Assembly (NCBI GenBank): GCA_016711085.1
Contig: JADJTR010000006.1
Location: 1-50,176 of the forward strand
Reading direction: 5' to 3'
Source: Phyllobacteriaceae bacterium
GTDB taxonomy: Bacteria > Pseudomonadota > Alphaproteobacteria > Rhizobiales > Rhizobiaceae
DNA length: 50,176 nt
Shown: in pieces, positions 16,999 to 25,799 of the stretch
Position numbering within the stretch: the first letter of the stretch is position 1
How the letters are laid out: each line of letters begins with the position of its first letter
Translations under genes and position numbers: made by a program
The notes under the pieces: generated by a model
Database searches by the model: none
Told to the model about the DNA's origin: nothing
The model's input: the letters and a program-made list of their open reading frames with translations, nothing else

Positions 16999-17418
16999 TC
17001 AATCGGCCGAACAGGAGACGGGACCGGTCTGTTCGGTCACGACGCTTTCGCCGTCGGCGACGGCGTGAAGGCGGATGCGGTATTCGCCGGCGTAGTTTTC
17101 CTCTTCGCCCGCGCTCGCCCGAATTTCCACTTCGATCGCGCTGGTGTCATCCGCCTCCCTGTAGAGGAGGAAGCGCATCTCGGTTCCGTCGAACCAGAAT
17201 TGCGCGAGATCGTCGCGGCCGAACACCGCTGCGAGCGGTTTTTCGCCTTTCACCGCCAGTTTGCCCTCGAAGGTGACGACCGCGCCGGCGGCGCGGGTCA
17301 ACGCCGCCTGCACCGAAACCGTCGCCTTGGCGTCGTCGGCGTCGCACCACGCGCCGCCCATCGCCGCGGCGGGAGTCGCGGCAACGGCGAACAGAAGCAC
17401 GGTCAAGGCATGACGCAT
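16999..17418 (-). CDS. Small secreted hypothetical protein
   Basis: A 139-residue protein whose start at 17418 follows GGGGAGG. The signal peptide MRHALTVLLFAVAATPAAA is followed by a mature domain with two cysteines (GAWCDADDAK and a C-terminal PVSCSAD), a disulfide-ready arrangement. The middle is acidic and strand-rich (FWFDGTEMRFLLYREADDTSAIEVEI). I do not recognise a family. Location should be the periplasm. It is divergent from the aminotransferase gene at 17510 and shares that 91-bp promoter gap. Confidence 0.6.
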   Translation of the reverse strand: MRHALTVLLFAVAATPAAAMGGAWCDADDAKATVSVQAALTRAAGAVVTFEGKLAVKGEKPLAAVFGRDDLAQFWFDGTEMRFLLYREADDTSAIEVEIRASAGEEENYAGEYRIRLHAVADGESVVTEQTGPVSCSAD

Positions 17419-17509
17419 GACGACCTCCCCGAATCCATCGCACGGCGGCGATTGCGGTTTTACCCGGCCGGCGCATAGAATGCGCCGGTCCCGCAACCGG
17501 AAATCCATC

Positions 17510-18889
17510 ATGACCAAAAAACCGGCGTCGGCCAAGACAGTCGCTGTCGACGCGAGAGCCATCGACCGCATCTATCGCGGCGAATCCGCCGCTTATGCCG
17601 CCGCCCGACCGAAAAGCCGCGCCGCCGCCGGCAAGGGCATCGACGGATTCCTTTTCGGACAACCGATGCACTGGATGGCCGATTGGCCGATGCTGTTTCC
17701 GTTCCTGGTGAAGAAGGCGTCCGGCGCCACATTGATCGACATCGACGGCCATGAACTCGACGATTTCTGTCTCGGCGACACCGGCTCTATGTTCGGCCAT
17801 TCGCCGCCGCCGGTGGCGAGGGCCATCCGCCGCCAGGCGGCGCGCGGCCTGACCTACATGCTGCCCGACGAGGATGCTGTCGAGGTCGGCCGCCTGCTGA
17901 AACAGACCTTCGGCCTGCCGCACTGGCAGATCGCCACCACCGCCACCGACGCCAACCGTTTCGCGCTCCGCGTCGCCCGCGCCGTCACCGGGCGTGACAG
18001 GATCCTCGTCTTCAACGGCTGCTACCACGGCGCCGTCGACGAGACTTTCGTGCGCCTGATCGACGGCAAGCCGGCCAACCGCCCCGGCCTCGTCGGCGAA
18101 TTCCGCGATTTGACGGCGCGCACCGAGATCGTCGAGTTCAACGATGTCGCCCAGCTGGAAAGGGCGTTGGCGAAAAAGGACATTGCCTGTGTCATCACCG
18201 AACCGGTGTTGACCAATTCCTGCATGGTGTTGCCCGCGCCGGGATTTCACGAGGCGCTTCGCGCGTTGACACTCGCCTTTGGAACGCTGCTGCTCATCGA
18301 CGAGACGCACACGATTTCGTCCGGTCACGGCGGCTATACAAGGGCATTCGGCCTGCAGCCCGATCTGTTCGTGCTCGGCAAGCCGATCGCCGGCGGCGTG
18401 CCGGCCAGCGTGTGGGGCATGACCGACGACATCGCTGCCCGCTTCGCGGCGTACGACAAATCGCGCGAAGCCGGCCATTCCGGCATGGGCACCACGCTCT
18501 CGGCCAATCCGCTGCAATTCGCCGCCATGCGCGCCTGCCTCGCCGAGGTGATGACGCCGAAAGCCTGGCGTCACATGGAGAAACTGGCGTCGCGCCTCGA
18601 AGCCGGCCTTGCCGCCGCCATCGCCAATTACGGGCTGCCCTGGCATGTCGCCCGCGTCGGCGCGCGCGTCGAGTTCATCTGCGCGCCTGGGCCGTTGACC
18701 AATGGCACGCAAGCCGAACATGCCCATGCCCCGGCGCTGGAACGGGCCATCCATGTCGCCTTGGTCAATCGCGGCGTGCTGATCGCGCCCTTCCACAACA
18801 TGATGCTGGTCTCGCCGGCGACGACGCGCAAACAGGTCGACCGCCTTGTCGCGGCATTCGGCGATATTGCCGGCCGCCTCGCGGCGTGA
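17510..18889 (+). CDS. Class III PLP aminotransferase (glutamate-1-semialdehyde-type)
   Basis: A fold-type I, class III aminotransferase of 459 residues. Typical parts are the DIDGHELDDFCLGDTGSMFGHSPP substrate-side loop, the FNGCYHGAVDE phosphate/ring-stacking loop, IDETHTISSGHGG with the Asp that holds the PLP nitrogen, LFVLGKPIAGGVP with the catalytic Lys, and GMGTTLSANPLQFAAM. It resembles glutamate-1-semialdehyde aminomutase more than GABA transaminase, but haem synthesis is unlikely here. It is directly upstream of a PuuA-like glutamine synthetase (37 bp gap), so I infer transamination of an amine or amino acid that is also gamma-glutamylated. The start ATG at 17510 gives a normal N-terminus; an upstream in-frame extension overlaps the divergent gene. 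Confidence 0.8.
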   Translation: MTKKPASAKTVAVDARAIDRIYRGESAAYAAARPKSRAAAGKGIDGFLFGQPMHWMADWPMLFPFLVKKASGATLIDIDGHELDDFCLGDTGSMFGHSPPPVARAIRRQAARGLTYMLPDEDAVEVGRLLKQTFGLPHWQIATTATDANRFALRVARAVTGRDRILVFNGCYHGAVDETFVRLIDGKPANRPGLVGEFRDLTARTEIVEFNDVAQLERALAKKDIACVITEPVLTNSCMVLPAPGFHEALRALTLAFGTLLLIDETHTISSGHGGYTRAFGLQPDLFVLGKPIAGGVPASVWGMTDDIAARFAAYDKSREAGHSGMGTTLSANPLQFAAMRACLAEVMTPKAWRHMEKLASRLEAGLAAAIANYGLPWHVARVGARVEFICAPGPLTNGTQAEHAHAPALERAIHVALVNRGVLIAPFHNMMLVSPATTRKQVDRLVAAFGDIAGRLAA

Positions 18890-18926
18890 GACAAGTCGGA
18901 TAACGACAACAGCCAACCAGGGCATC

Positions 18927-20312
18927 ATGAACTCACCCACCGGTTCGTCGCCGAAAGAAGCCGAAGACTTCCTCGCCGCCCATCCCGACATCGAGGCCAT
19001 CGATATCGTCATGATCGACGCCAACGGCGTCGGCCGCGGCAAGATCATTCGCCGGCACGAACTGGAAAGCCTGTACAAGGGCGGGCGCAATCTGCCGACC
19101 TCGGTGCTCGGCCTCGACATCACCGGCGAGGACGTCGACAAGACCGGCCTCGTTTGGGACACCGGCGATGGCGACCAGCTCGGCTGGCCGATCCCCGGCA
19201 CGTTGCGGCCGCTGCACGGCGCGAAGCCGCAGCGTGGCCAGATGCTGATGTCGATGTTCGACCGCGACGGCAAACCGGCCGGCTCCGACCCGCGCCACGC
19301 GCTGGTGCGCCAGGTCGAGGCGCTTGCGGCGCAAGGCCTGCATGCGGCCGGCGCCTTCGAACTGGAGTTTTTCCTGCTCGATCCCGAACGCGATTCCGAG
19401 GGTCGTGTGCGCCCGGCCAAGGCGGTGGTCGACGGCCGCTCGTCCGGTAAAACCGAGGTCTATTCCGTCGATCACCTGCACGGCATGGAGCCGCTGTTTT
19501 CCGATATTTATGCCGGCGCCAAGGCCATGGATCTGCCGATCGAGACACTGATCTCGGAATATGCGCCCGGCCAGTATGAGTTGACGCTGCATTACCGCAC
19601 CGACATCCTCGCCGCCGCCGACGATCTCGTCATGCTGAAGCGCCTGGTGCGCCAGCAGGCGCGTCGGCACGGCGTCGTCGCCTGTTTCATGGCCAAACCC
19701 TTCGCCGATTATGCCGGCTCCGGCATGCACCTGCATGTGTCGTTGCGCGACGACGGCGGCGGCAACGTCTTCGCCGAGAAGCAGCAAGGCCAGTGGTCGC
19801 TGTCGCTGCTCCACGGGCTCGGCGGCATGATCGAAACCATGGGCGAATCGATGCTGGTCTTTGCCCCGCATGCCAATTCCTGGCGTCGCTTCGTGGCGCA
19901 ATCCTATGCGCCGGTGTCGCCGACCTGGGGCGTCAACAACCGCTCCGTCGCCCTGCGCGTGCCGGCCGGCGACACCAGGAATCGCCGCATCGAACATCGC
20001 CCGTCCGGCGTCGACGCCAACCCCTATCTCGTCGCGGCGACTGTTCTCGCCGCCCTTCGCAAAGGCCTCGAAGGCAAGCTCGATCCCGGCCCGGAAACGA
20101 CGGGCAACGGCTATGCCGCGGAAACGCCAAGCCGGCCGACGCCGACCGATTGGCGCTCGGCCATCGAGGCGGCCTGCGGCTCGGAGTTCCTGAAGCAGGC
20201 GCTCGGCCCGGCGATGCATCGCACCTTCACCGAGATCAAGAAAGCCGAATATTTCCGCGTCGCCCGCACCGTGACCGAGCTCGATTACCACCTCTATCTG
20301 CACGAGGTGTGA
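18927..20312 (+). CDS. Glutamine synthetase family protein (PuuA-like gamma-glutamyl-amine ligase)
   Basis: A 461-residue member of the glutamine synthetase superfamily. The N-terminal beta-grasp starts near IEAIDIVMIDANGVGRGKII. Catalytic-domain motifs are GAFELEFFLLD with metal-binding Glu residues, SEYAPGQYELTLHYRTDIL with a second Glu, AGSGMHLHVSL with the Gly-His loop, and NNRSVALRVPAGDTRNRRIEHR. The final YHLYLHEV is typical of PuuA/GlnT relatives rather than GlnA. The class ligates glutamate to putrescine, ethanolamine or other amines using ATP. With the aminotransferase just upstream and a PuuD-type hydrolase in the window, a gamma-glutamylation pathway for an unknown amine is likely. 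The reading frame is intact. Confidence 0.82.
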   Translation: MNSPTGSSPKEAEDFLAAHPDIEAIDIVMIDANGVGRGKIIRRHELESLYKGGRNLPTSVLGLDITGEDVDKTGLVWDTGDGDQLGWPIPGTLRPLHGAKPQRGQMLMSMFDRDGKPAGSDPRHALVRQVEALAAQGLHAAGAFELEFFLLDPERDSEGRVRPAKAVVDGRSSGKTEVYSVDHLHGMEPLFSDIYAGAKAMDLPIETLISEYAPGQYELTLHYRTDILAAADDLVMLKRLVRQQARRHGVVACFMAKPFADYAGSGMHLHVSLRDDGGGNVFAEKQQGQWSLSLLHGLGGMIETMGESMLVFAPHANSWRRFVAQSYAPVSPTWGVNNRSVALRVPAGDTRNRRIEHRPSGVDANPYLVAATVLAALRKGLEGKLDPGPETTGNGYAAETPSRPTPTDWRSAIEAACGSEFLKQALGPAMHRTFTEIKKAEYFRVARTVTELDYHLYLHEV

Positions 20313-20368
20313 GAGCCCTTCACTGCGCCTTCACGCTGACCGGTGTATTCGCGGCGGGAAGGATTGCC

Positions 20369-21436
20369 ATGGACAAGATGCCATTCGCCAACGCCGATCT
20401 TCCGCCGACGCCGCCGGCGTCGCAATTGGCGCTGCAATTTTCCCGGCCGAACGACAAGAAGCCCTTCGCCGGAGATATCTCCGCCATCGTCCGCGTCGGG
20501 CGCACGATATTCGCCGCCTGCGACGAAAAGGCTTCGGTTGAGCGGCTGGTGGCGTCGCAAAACGGCGACGCCTATGCCGACCACTTGACCCACGTTGTCG
20601 GCGTCCTGTTCGGGCTGGCGCCAACCGCTTCACCAGAGATCGACATCGAGGGCTTGGCGATCGATGACGGCTGGCTGTGGATCACGGCATCGCACAGTCT
20701 GGCGCGCAAGGAGCCGAAAAAGAAGAATGGCCTCACAGCCTTCGCCGGCGCGGGAGACTGGAATCCACGCCGCGGATTTATCGGCTGCGTGCCGCTTCAG
20801 GATGAAGGCGATGGCGTCTGGACCCTGCCCGTCCCGGGAACCGCGAAGGCCGCCAAGGCGCGGCGCCTGCCGCTCGACAGTCCGGATGGTGGCGTCATTC
20901 GGGACGTACTTTCCCGCGACCCGGCCATCGCCCCCCATGTCGCCTTTCCCAGCAAGGAAAACGGCCTCGACATCGAAGGCATCGCGGTGCGCGGCCGGCG
21001 TCTCTTGCTCGGTTTGCGCTGGCCGGTCATCGGCGGCCATGCTTTCATCCTCGACCTGAAGGTCAGGCGCGGCGACACCTGGCTCGAAATTGAAAAGGAA
21101 TACCGGCTGTATGCCGTCAATTGCGGCGGGCTCGGGATTCGCGACCTCGCATTCGATGGCGACCGCCTCCTCGTCCTGACCGGCGCGGCGCAGAAACTGG
21201 AGTCGATCCAGCGTATTCTCGAGATCGATCCGCTGCCGAAGAAATCCGGAATCGTTGAAACGGACAACGTTCGTTGCGTGCTGACGCTGCCGGTTCGGGC
21301 CTGGGGCGATCATGCCGAGTCGATGACGTTGCTCGACGGCAATCGCGTGGTCGTCGCCCACGACAGCCCGGCGGTCGATCGCTTCGATGAAGACGCCGAC
21401 CGGCTCATTGTCGATGTCTTCGACCTGCGTATCTAG
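20369..21436 (+). CDS. DUF3616 protein
   Basis: A 355-residue protein of the DUF3616 family, with no clear signal peptide, probably a beta-propeller-like fold. Repeated strands are visible: FAGDISAIVRVGRTIFAACDE, EIDIEGLAIDDGWLWITASHS, ENGLDIEGIAVRGRRLLLGLR, GLGIRDLAFDGDRLLVLTG and HAESMTLLDGNRVVVAHDSP. The recurring 'I-E-G-L/I-A' strand followed by a short loop and 'LL/WI' strand marks each blade. No enzyme site is obvious. GGGAAGGA precedes the ATG at 20369. It follows the glutamine synthetase by 57 bp, so it may be co-transcribed, and it converges on the isomerase gene with overlapping stop codons. Confidence 0.72.
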   Translation: MDKMPFANADLPPTPPASQLALQFSRPNDKKPFAGDISAIVRVGRTIFAACDEKASVERLVASQNGDAYADHLTHVVGVLFGLAPTASPEIDIEGLAIDDGWLWITASHSLARKEPKKKNGLTAFAGAGDWNPRRGFIGCVPLQDEGDGVWTLPVPGTAKAAKARRLPLDSPDGGVIRDVLSRDPAIAPHVAFPSKENGLDIEGIAVRGRRLLLGLRWPVIGGHAFILDLKVRRGDTWLEIEKEYRLYAVNCGGLGIRDLAFDGDRLLVLTGAAQKLESIQRILEIDPLPKKSGIVETDNVRCVLTLPVRAWGDHAESMTLLDGNRVVVAHDSPAVDRFDEDADRLIVDVFDLRI

Positions 21437-22218
21437 GGTCGGCGCTGGGCGGGGTCAGCATTTTGCGCCCACCCCAGCCCCTCCTCGGTCCGCCCGCGCG
21501 GGCGATATTCGCAGCCGACAAAACCGGCATAGCCATCGGCGGCGAGCCTATCGAGCAGCGAAGTCATCCGTTGCGTATCGGGCTCGTGGCGTCCGGGCAG
21601 GCCGGCCACCTGCACATGGGCGATGCGGTCGCGATGCTTGCGCCATTCGGCGAGCGGATCGCGGCCGATCATGGCGGCGTGATAGGCGTCGAACTGGAGC
21701 TTCAGATTGTCGGCGCCGACACGATCCATGATGCGCGACGCGTCGTCCATGGACTGCAGGAAATAGCCCGGCATGTCGGTCGGGTTGATCGGTTCGATGG
21801 TGATCGTCAGCCCGGCTTTCGACGCTTCGCTGCAAGCGAAAGCGAGGTTGCGCCCGTAGACGTCCTCGAACGCCAGACGCTCCGCGCCTTCGGGCACGAC
21901 GCCCGCCATGCAGTGGATAAGCCGGTTGCCGAGCGCGCCGGCGTAGCGGATCGCTTGCACCACGCTGTCGTGAAACTCCGCTTCGCGGCCGGGCAGCGCC
22001 GCAAGGCCCCGCTCGCCCCTGTCCCAATTGCCGGGCGGCAGGTTGAACAGCGCTTGCGCCAAGCCGGTTTCATCCAGCGCGGCGCGCAAATCCGCTGGGT
22101 TCTGATCGTAGGGAAACAGGAATTCGACCGTATCAAACCCGGCTTTCGCGGCGCGGGCAAAGCGCGCCATGAATGGCGCATCGGCAAACAGGAAAGAGAG
22201 ATTGGCGGCGAGGCGCAT
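21433..22218 (-). CDS. hyi: Hydroxypyruvate isomerase
   Basis: A TIM-barrel isomerase of 261 residues. The family order is intact: MRLAANLSFLFADAPFMARFARAA, GFDTVEFLFPYDQNP, LFNLPPGNWDRGERGLAALPGR, GALGNRLIHCMAG, LTITIEPINPTDMPGYFL, NLKLQFDAYHAAMIGRDPLA, RIAHVQVAGLPGRHEPD and AGFVGCEYRPRG. It interconverts hydroxypyruvate and tartronate semialdehyde, the step after glyoxylate carboligase when purine-derived glyoxylate is used. The ATG overlaps the stop of guanine deaminase (ATGA), so they share an operon with urate hydroxylase. The related OtnI subgroup cannot be excluded. Confidence 0.88.
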   Translation of the reverse strand: MRLAANLSFLFADAPFMARFARAAKAGFDTVEFLFPYDQNPADLRAALDETGLAQALFNLPPGNWDRGERGLAALPGREAEFHDSVVQAIRYAGALGNRLIHCMAGVVPEGAERLAFEDVYGRNLAFACSEASKAGLTITIEPINPTDMPGYFLQSMDDASRIMDRVGADNLKLQFDAYHAAMIGRDPLAEWRKHRDRIAHVQVAGLPGRHEPDTQRMTSLLDRLAADGYAGFVGCEYRPRGRTEEGLGWAQNADPAQRRP

Positions 22219-23525
22219 CAGGCGGCCAGCGCCGCCTTGGCCGGCCGCCCGGCGACATAGGTTTCGACCACGGCGCGGTCATCGCCGAGCGTCTGCAAAA
22301 GGAACAGTTCCTCCGCCAGCGTCGTCACTGTCTCCATGCGCAGGCGCATCGCCGGCGTGGCGCGGGCGTCGAGCACGACGAGGTCGGCGAAACGGCCGGG
22401 GTCGAGCGAGCCGATTTCATTGGCCATTCCGAGAGCCTCGGCGTTGCCGCGCGTCGCCTGCCAGAATCCGCGCATCGGATCGAGCTTTTCGCCATGGGCG
22501 GCGATCGCCTTGTAGCCTTCGTCGAGCGTTCGCAGCAGCGAGTAATTGGTTCCGCCGCCGACATCGGTGGCGATCGCCATGCGCAACGGCTTGGCGCGCC
22601 GGCGGTAGCGCTGGTAGTCAAACAGGCCGGAGCCGAGAAACAGGTTCGAGGTCGGGCAGAACACCGCGACCGACCCGGAATCCGACAGGGCGTCGGCCTC
22701 GCGCTCCGACAGATGGATGCAGTGGCCGAACAGGCTTTTCGGGCCGGTCAGCCCGTAGCGCTCATAGATGCCGGTGTAGTCGCCGCAATCGGGATAGAGC
22801 GAGTTGGTCAAGGCGATCTCGGCGTCGTTCTCGCTCAAATGAGTCTGCACATGACAATCGGGAAATTCCCGCGCCAGCGCGCCGGCGGCTTCCATCTGCG
22901 CCGGCGTCGAGGTGATGGCGAAGCGCGGCGTGATCGCATAGCGCCGCCGGCCCTTGCCGTGCCATCTTCCGATCAGCGCCTTGGTCTCGTCATGGCCGCG
23001 TTGCGCGTCGTCGGTCAGCGCTGGAGGAGCGTTGCGGTCCATCATCACCTTGCCGGCGATCATCGCCATGCCGCGCCGCGCCGCTTCGGCGAACAGGGCA
23101 TCGGCCGATTGCGGATGCACGGTGCAATAGACGGCCGATGTCGTCGTGCCCTGGCGGACCATCTCGTCGAGAAAGGCCGACGCGATGCGCGCGGCATGGC
23201 GCTCGTCGGCAAAGCGCGTCTCGGCCGGAAAGGTATAGGTGTTGAGCCAGACGAGCAGTTCCGCCCCGAAGGAGCCGATCACCTGCATCTGCGGAAAATG
23301 CGCGTGCGCGTCGATGAAACCGGGCAGGATCAGATGCGGCCGATGGTCGATCACCGCATCGCCCGGCAGCCGCGCCACGGTCGAAAACGCCCCGGCCGCG
23401 ACGATGCGCCCCGCCTCGACGACAAGCGCGCCATCGTCCTCGAAGGCATAGGCGGAATGATCGTCGATCCGCTCCGGCGCGCGCCGGAAAGTGAGCGTCC
23501 GCCCGCGCAACACCGTGCGGGTCAT
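22218..23525 (-). CDS. guaD: Guanine deaminase
   Basis: An amidohydrolase-superfamily enzyme of 435 residues converting guanine to xanthine and ammonia. Zinc-site and family motifs are FIDAHAHFPQM, TTTSAVYCTVHPQSADALF, CHVQTHLSENDAEI, SLFGHCIHLSERE, FCPTSNLFLGSGLFD and AIATDVGGGTNYSLLRTL (catalytic Asp in TDVGGG). These are specific enough to separate it from atrazine-type relatives. The start overlaps the urate hydroxylase stop by 4 bases (ATGA), and its own stop overlaps the next start, so all three genes are coupled. It feeds xanthine to the dehydrogenase at 28615-32412. Confidence 0.93.
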   Translation of the reverse strand: MTRTVLRGRTLTFRRAPERIDDHSAYAFEDDGALVVEAGRIVAAGAFSTVARLPGDAVIDHRPHLILPGFIDAHAHFPQMQVIGSFGAELLVWLNTYTFPAETRFADERHAARIASAFLDEMVRQGTTTSAVYCTVHPQSADALFAEAARRGMAMIAGKVMMDRNAPPALTDDAQRGHDETKALIGRWHGKGRRRYAITPRFAITSTPAQMEAAGALAREFPDCHVQTHLSENDAEIALTNSLYPDCGDYTGIYERYGLTGPKSLFGHCIHLSEREADALSDSGSVAVFCPTSNLFLGSGLFDYQRYRRRAKPLRMAIATDVGGGTNYSLLRTLDEGYKAIAAHGEKLDPMRGFWQATRGNAEALGMANEIGSLDPGRFADLVVLDARATPAMRLRMETVTTLAEELFLLQTLGDDRAVVETYVAGRPAKAALAA

Positions 23526-24740
23526 CGCGCGCCCTCGAACCACGCCACGATCAGCGCCCGTTCCTCCGGCGCGATTTGCGTGACGTTGCCCGGCGGCATG
23601 GCATGGCTGCGGCCGGCCTGCAGGTAGATTTCGCGGGCATGGGCGGCAATCGATGCATCATTGTCGAGACGGACATCCTTCGGCGCGCGGCGTATTCCCT
23701 CCCACGCCGGTTCGGCAGCATGGCACATCGAGCATCGGCCGAGAACCGTGTCGCGCACGGCGGCGAAATGCTCGCTGCCGGCAAATTTCGCGTCGGTCGG
23801 CGCCATGGCGGTTTCGGCGGCGGGCATGGGCCTGCCGGCCGACGACAGCCAGATGATGACGATGAACAGGATCGCCGACGCCGCCCATGTCCAATACGGC
23901 TTGCCCTTTCCGGCGTGCATCGAATTGAAATAGAGCCGGATCAGCACGCCGATCAGGAAAATCAGCGCCGCGATGATCCAGTTATAGGTCGTGGCGAAAG
24001 CCAGCGGGTAATGGTTCGACAACATCAGGAAAATGATCGGCAGGGTCAGGTAATTGTTATGCAGCGAACGCTGCTTGGCGATCTTGCCGTAGTTCCGGAT
24101 CCGGCATCCTGCCGGCGATCAGGTCCGCCACCACCATCTTCTGGTTGGGGATGATCAGCAGGAAAACATTGGCCGACATGATCGTCGCCGTGAATGCGCC
24201 GAGATGCACAAACGCGGCGCGTCCGGTGAAAACCTGGGTGTAGCCCCACCCCATCGCCACCAGCACGGCGAAAAGCACCAGCATCAAGCCGTTGTCGCTC
24301 TTGCCGAGTGGCGATTTGCACAGGAAATCGTAGACCAGCCAGCCGATGCCAAGCGACGCGAGCGACAGGAAAATCGCCGTCATGTTCGTCATCTCGAAAC
24401 GCTCGTGGTCGACCAGGAACAGCGAAGCGTCGGCGTAATAGAGCACACCCAGCATGGCGAAACCGGTCAGCCAAGTCGAATAGGCTTCCCACTTGAACCA
24501 GGTCAGGTGCTCCGGCATCTGCGCCGGCGCCACCAGATACTTCTGGATGTGGTAGAAGCCGCCGCCGTGCACCTGCCATTCCTCGCCATGTGCGCCAGCG
24601 GGCAGGCCCGGCCGCTGTTTCAAGCCGAGATCGAGGGCGACGAAATAGAACGACGATCCGATCCAGGCGATGGCGGTGATGACATGCGTCCAGCGCACCG
24701 CGAAGGCGAGCCACTCCCAGAACACCGCGAATTCGTCCAT
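23522..24740 (-). CDS. puuD: Membrane-bound urate hydroxylase with C-terminal cytochrome c (one frameshift)
   Basis: This is the integral-membrane urate oxidase first known from Agrobacterium (named PuuD, unrelated to the amidotransferase PuuD). It oxidises urate to 5-hydroxyisourate and passes electrons through a fused cytochrome c instead of making H2O2. AGGAGG precedes the ATG at 24740. The N-terminal part has about eight helices, with HVITAIAWIGSSFYFVALD, GGGFYHIQKYLVAPAQMP and SANVFLLIIPNQKMV as hallmarks. A frame change near 24100 joins it to the RSLHNNYLTLPIIFLMLSNHYP segment, further helices and the haem domain with CSMCH and MPPGNVTQI (axial Met). About 405 residues, full length once joined. 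Guanine deaminase and hydroxypyruvate isomerase follow in the same operon. Confidence 0.9.
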
Positions 24741-24868
24741 ACCGCTGGTCCTCCTGTCGTCTCTTTCACAATGACCGCGACAGCCTTTCAAGGAAAGGGG
24801 GGTAAATCTGCTCGACTTTCAAAAAAAATACGAAAATACTGAACAGCGAACCGGGGCAAGCCGCCATC

Positions 24869-25792
24869 ATGGCCTATCTGGACAATATTGCCGTTTTCGT
24901 CCGCGTGGTGGAACTCGGCAATTTGTCGAGCGCCGGTCGCGACATGCGCATTTCGCCGGCGGTCGCGTCCAACCGCATCGCCGAACTTGAAAAGCATCTC
25001 GGCGTGCGCCTGTTCAACCGCACCACAAGGCAATTGACGCCGACCGAACATGGTCGCGTCTTTTACGACGGGGCCAAGAAGGTGCTGGACGCCGTGGCCG
25101 GCGCCGAGGCTTCGGTCTCCGCCCTGTCCGGCCATCCGCGCGGCGCCATCCGCGTCACCGCCCCGCTCGGCTTCGGCCGCCGCATCATCGCTTCGGGCAT
25201 TCCCGAATTCCGCGATCTCTATCCCGAGATCGACGTACGCCTGCGCCTGTCGGACCACGACGTCGACATCCTCAAGGAGAGCATCGATATCGCCTTCGTC
25301 CTCGGCACGCTTGAGGATTCCAGTCTCCGCCTGCGTTCCATCATGGACATCGAGCGCGTGCTCGTCGCCGCGCCGGCCTATCTCGCCAAGCGCGGCGAAC
25401 CGAAGGAGCCGGCCGATCTGACGGCGCGCAAGCACGATTGCCTGCTGTTGCGCTACCCCGGCTCGCGCGAGCATTGCTGGCACCTGCAGACGCCGCAGGG
25501 CGCCAAGAAAGTCGAGATCGAGGGGCCGTTCGATTCCGACGACGGCGACGTGTTGACCGGCTGGGCCATCGCCGGCCGCGGCATCGTCTGCAAGCCGCGC
25601 TTCGATGTCGAGCCCTTCATTCGCGACGGCCGCCTGAAAATCATCATGGCCGACTTTCCGCCCGCGCCGATCAAACTCGCCGCCGTCTATCCGCACCGCG
25701 AATTCCAGGATCCGAAAATCCGGCTGTTTCTCGATTTCATGGCCGAACGCTGCCTGCGCATGGTTCGCAGCGCACTGAGCGGCAAGGCGTAG
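24869..25792 (+). CDS. LysR-family transcriptional regulator
   Basis: A 307-residue LysR regulator. The N-terminal winged helix is FVRVVELGNLSSAGRDMRISPAVASNRIAELEKHLGVRLFNRTTRQLTPTE, and the effector domain runs from GAIRVTAPLGFGRRII to the C-terminus. It is divergent from the urate hydroxylase operon across a 128-bp gap that turns AT-rich near the LysR start (24815-24845), the usual layout for a LysR activator of the neighbouring genes. I infer control of purine catabolism with a purine-derived effector, but the sequence shows no ligand clue. The HPP gene follows by 7 bp and is likely co-transcribed. Confidence 0.85.
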   Translation: MAYLDNIAVFVRVVELGNLSSAGRDMRISPAVASNRIAELEKHLGVRLFNRTTRQLTPTEHGRVFYDGAKKVLDAVAGAEASVSALSGHPRGAIRVTAPLGFGRRIIASGIPEFRDLYPEIDVRLRLSDHDVDILKESIDIAFVLGTLEDSSLRLRSIMDIERVLVAAPAYLAKRGEPKEPADLTARKHDCLLLRYPGSREHCWHLQTPQGAKKVEIEGPFDSDDGDVLTGWAIAGRGIVCKPRFDVEPFIRDGRLKIIMADFPPAPIKLAAVYPHREFQDPKIRLFLDFMAERCLRMVRSALSGKA

Positions 25793-25799
25793 ACAGGGC

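Noticed and set aside
17510..18889. Haem biosynthesis glutamate-1-semialdehyde aminomutase (hemL)
   Set aside because: Alphaproteobacteria normally make 5-aminolevulinate with ALA synthase, and the gene is coupled to a PuuA-like ligase, so a catabolic aminotransferase is more likely.
22173..23627. Plus-strand 484-codon ORF opposite guanine deaminase
   Set aside because: It is rich in Arg, His and Gly with no domain and mirrors a real gene with clear motifs; it is a high-GC antisense shadow.
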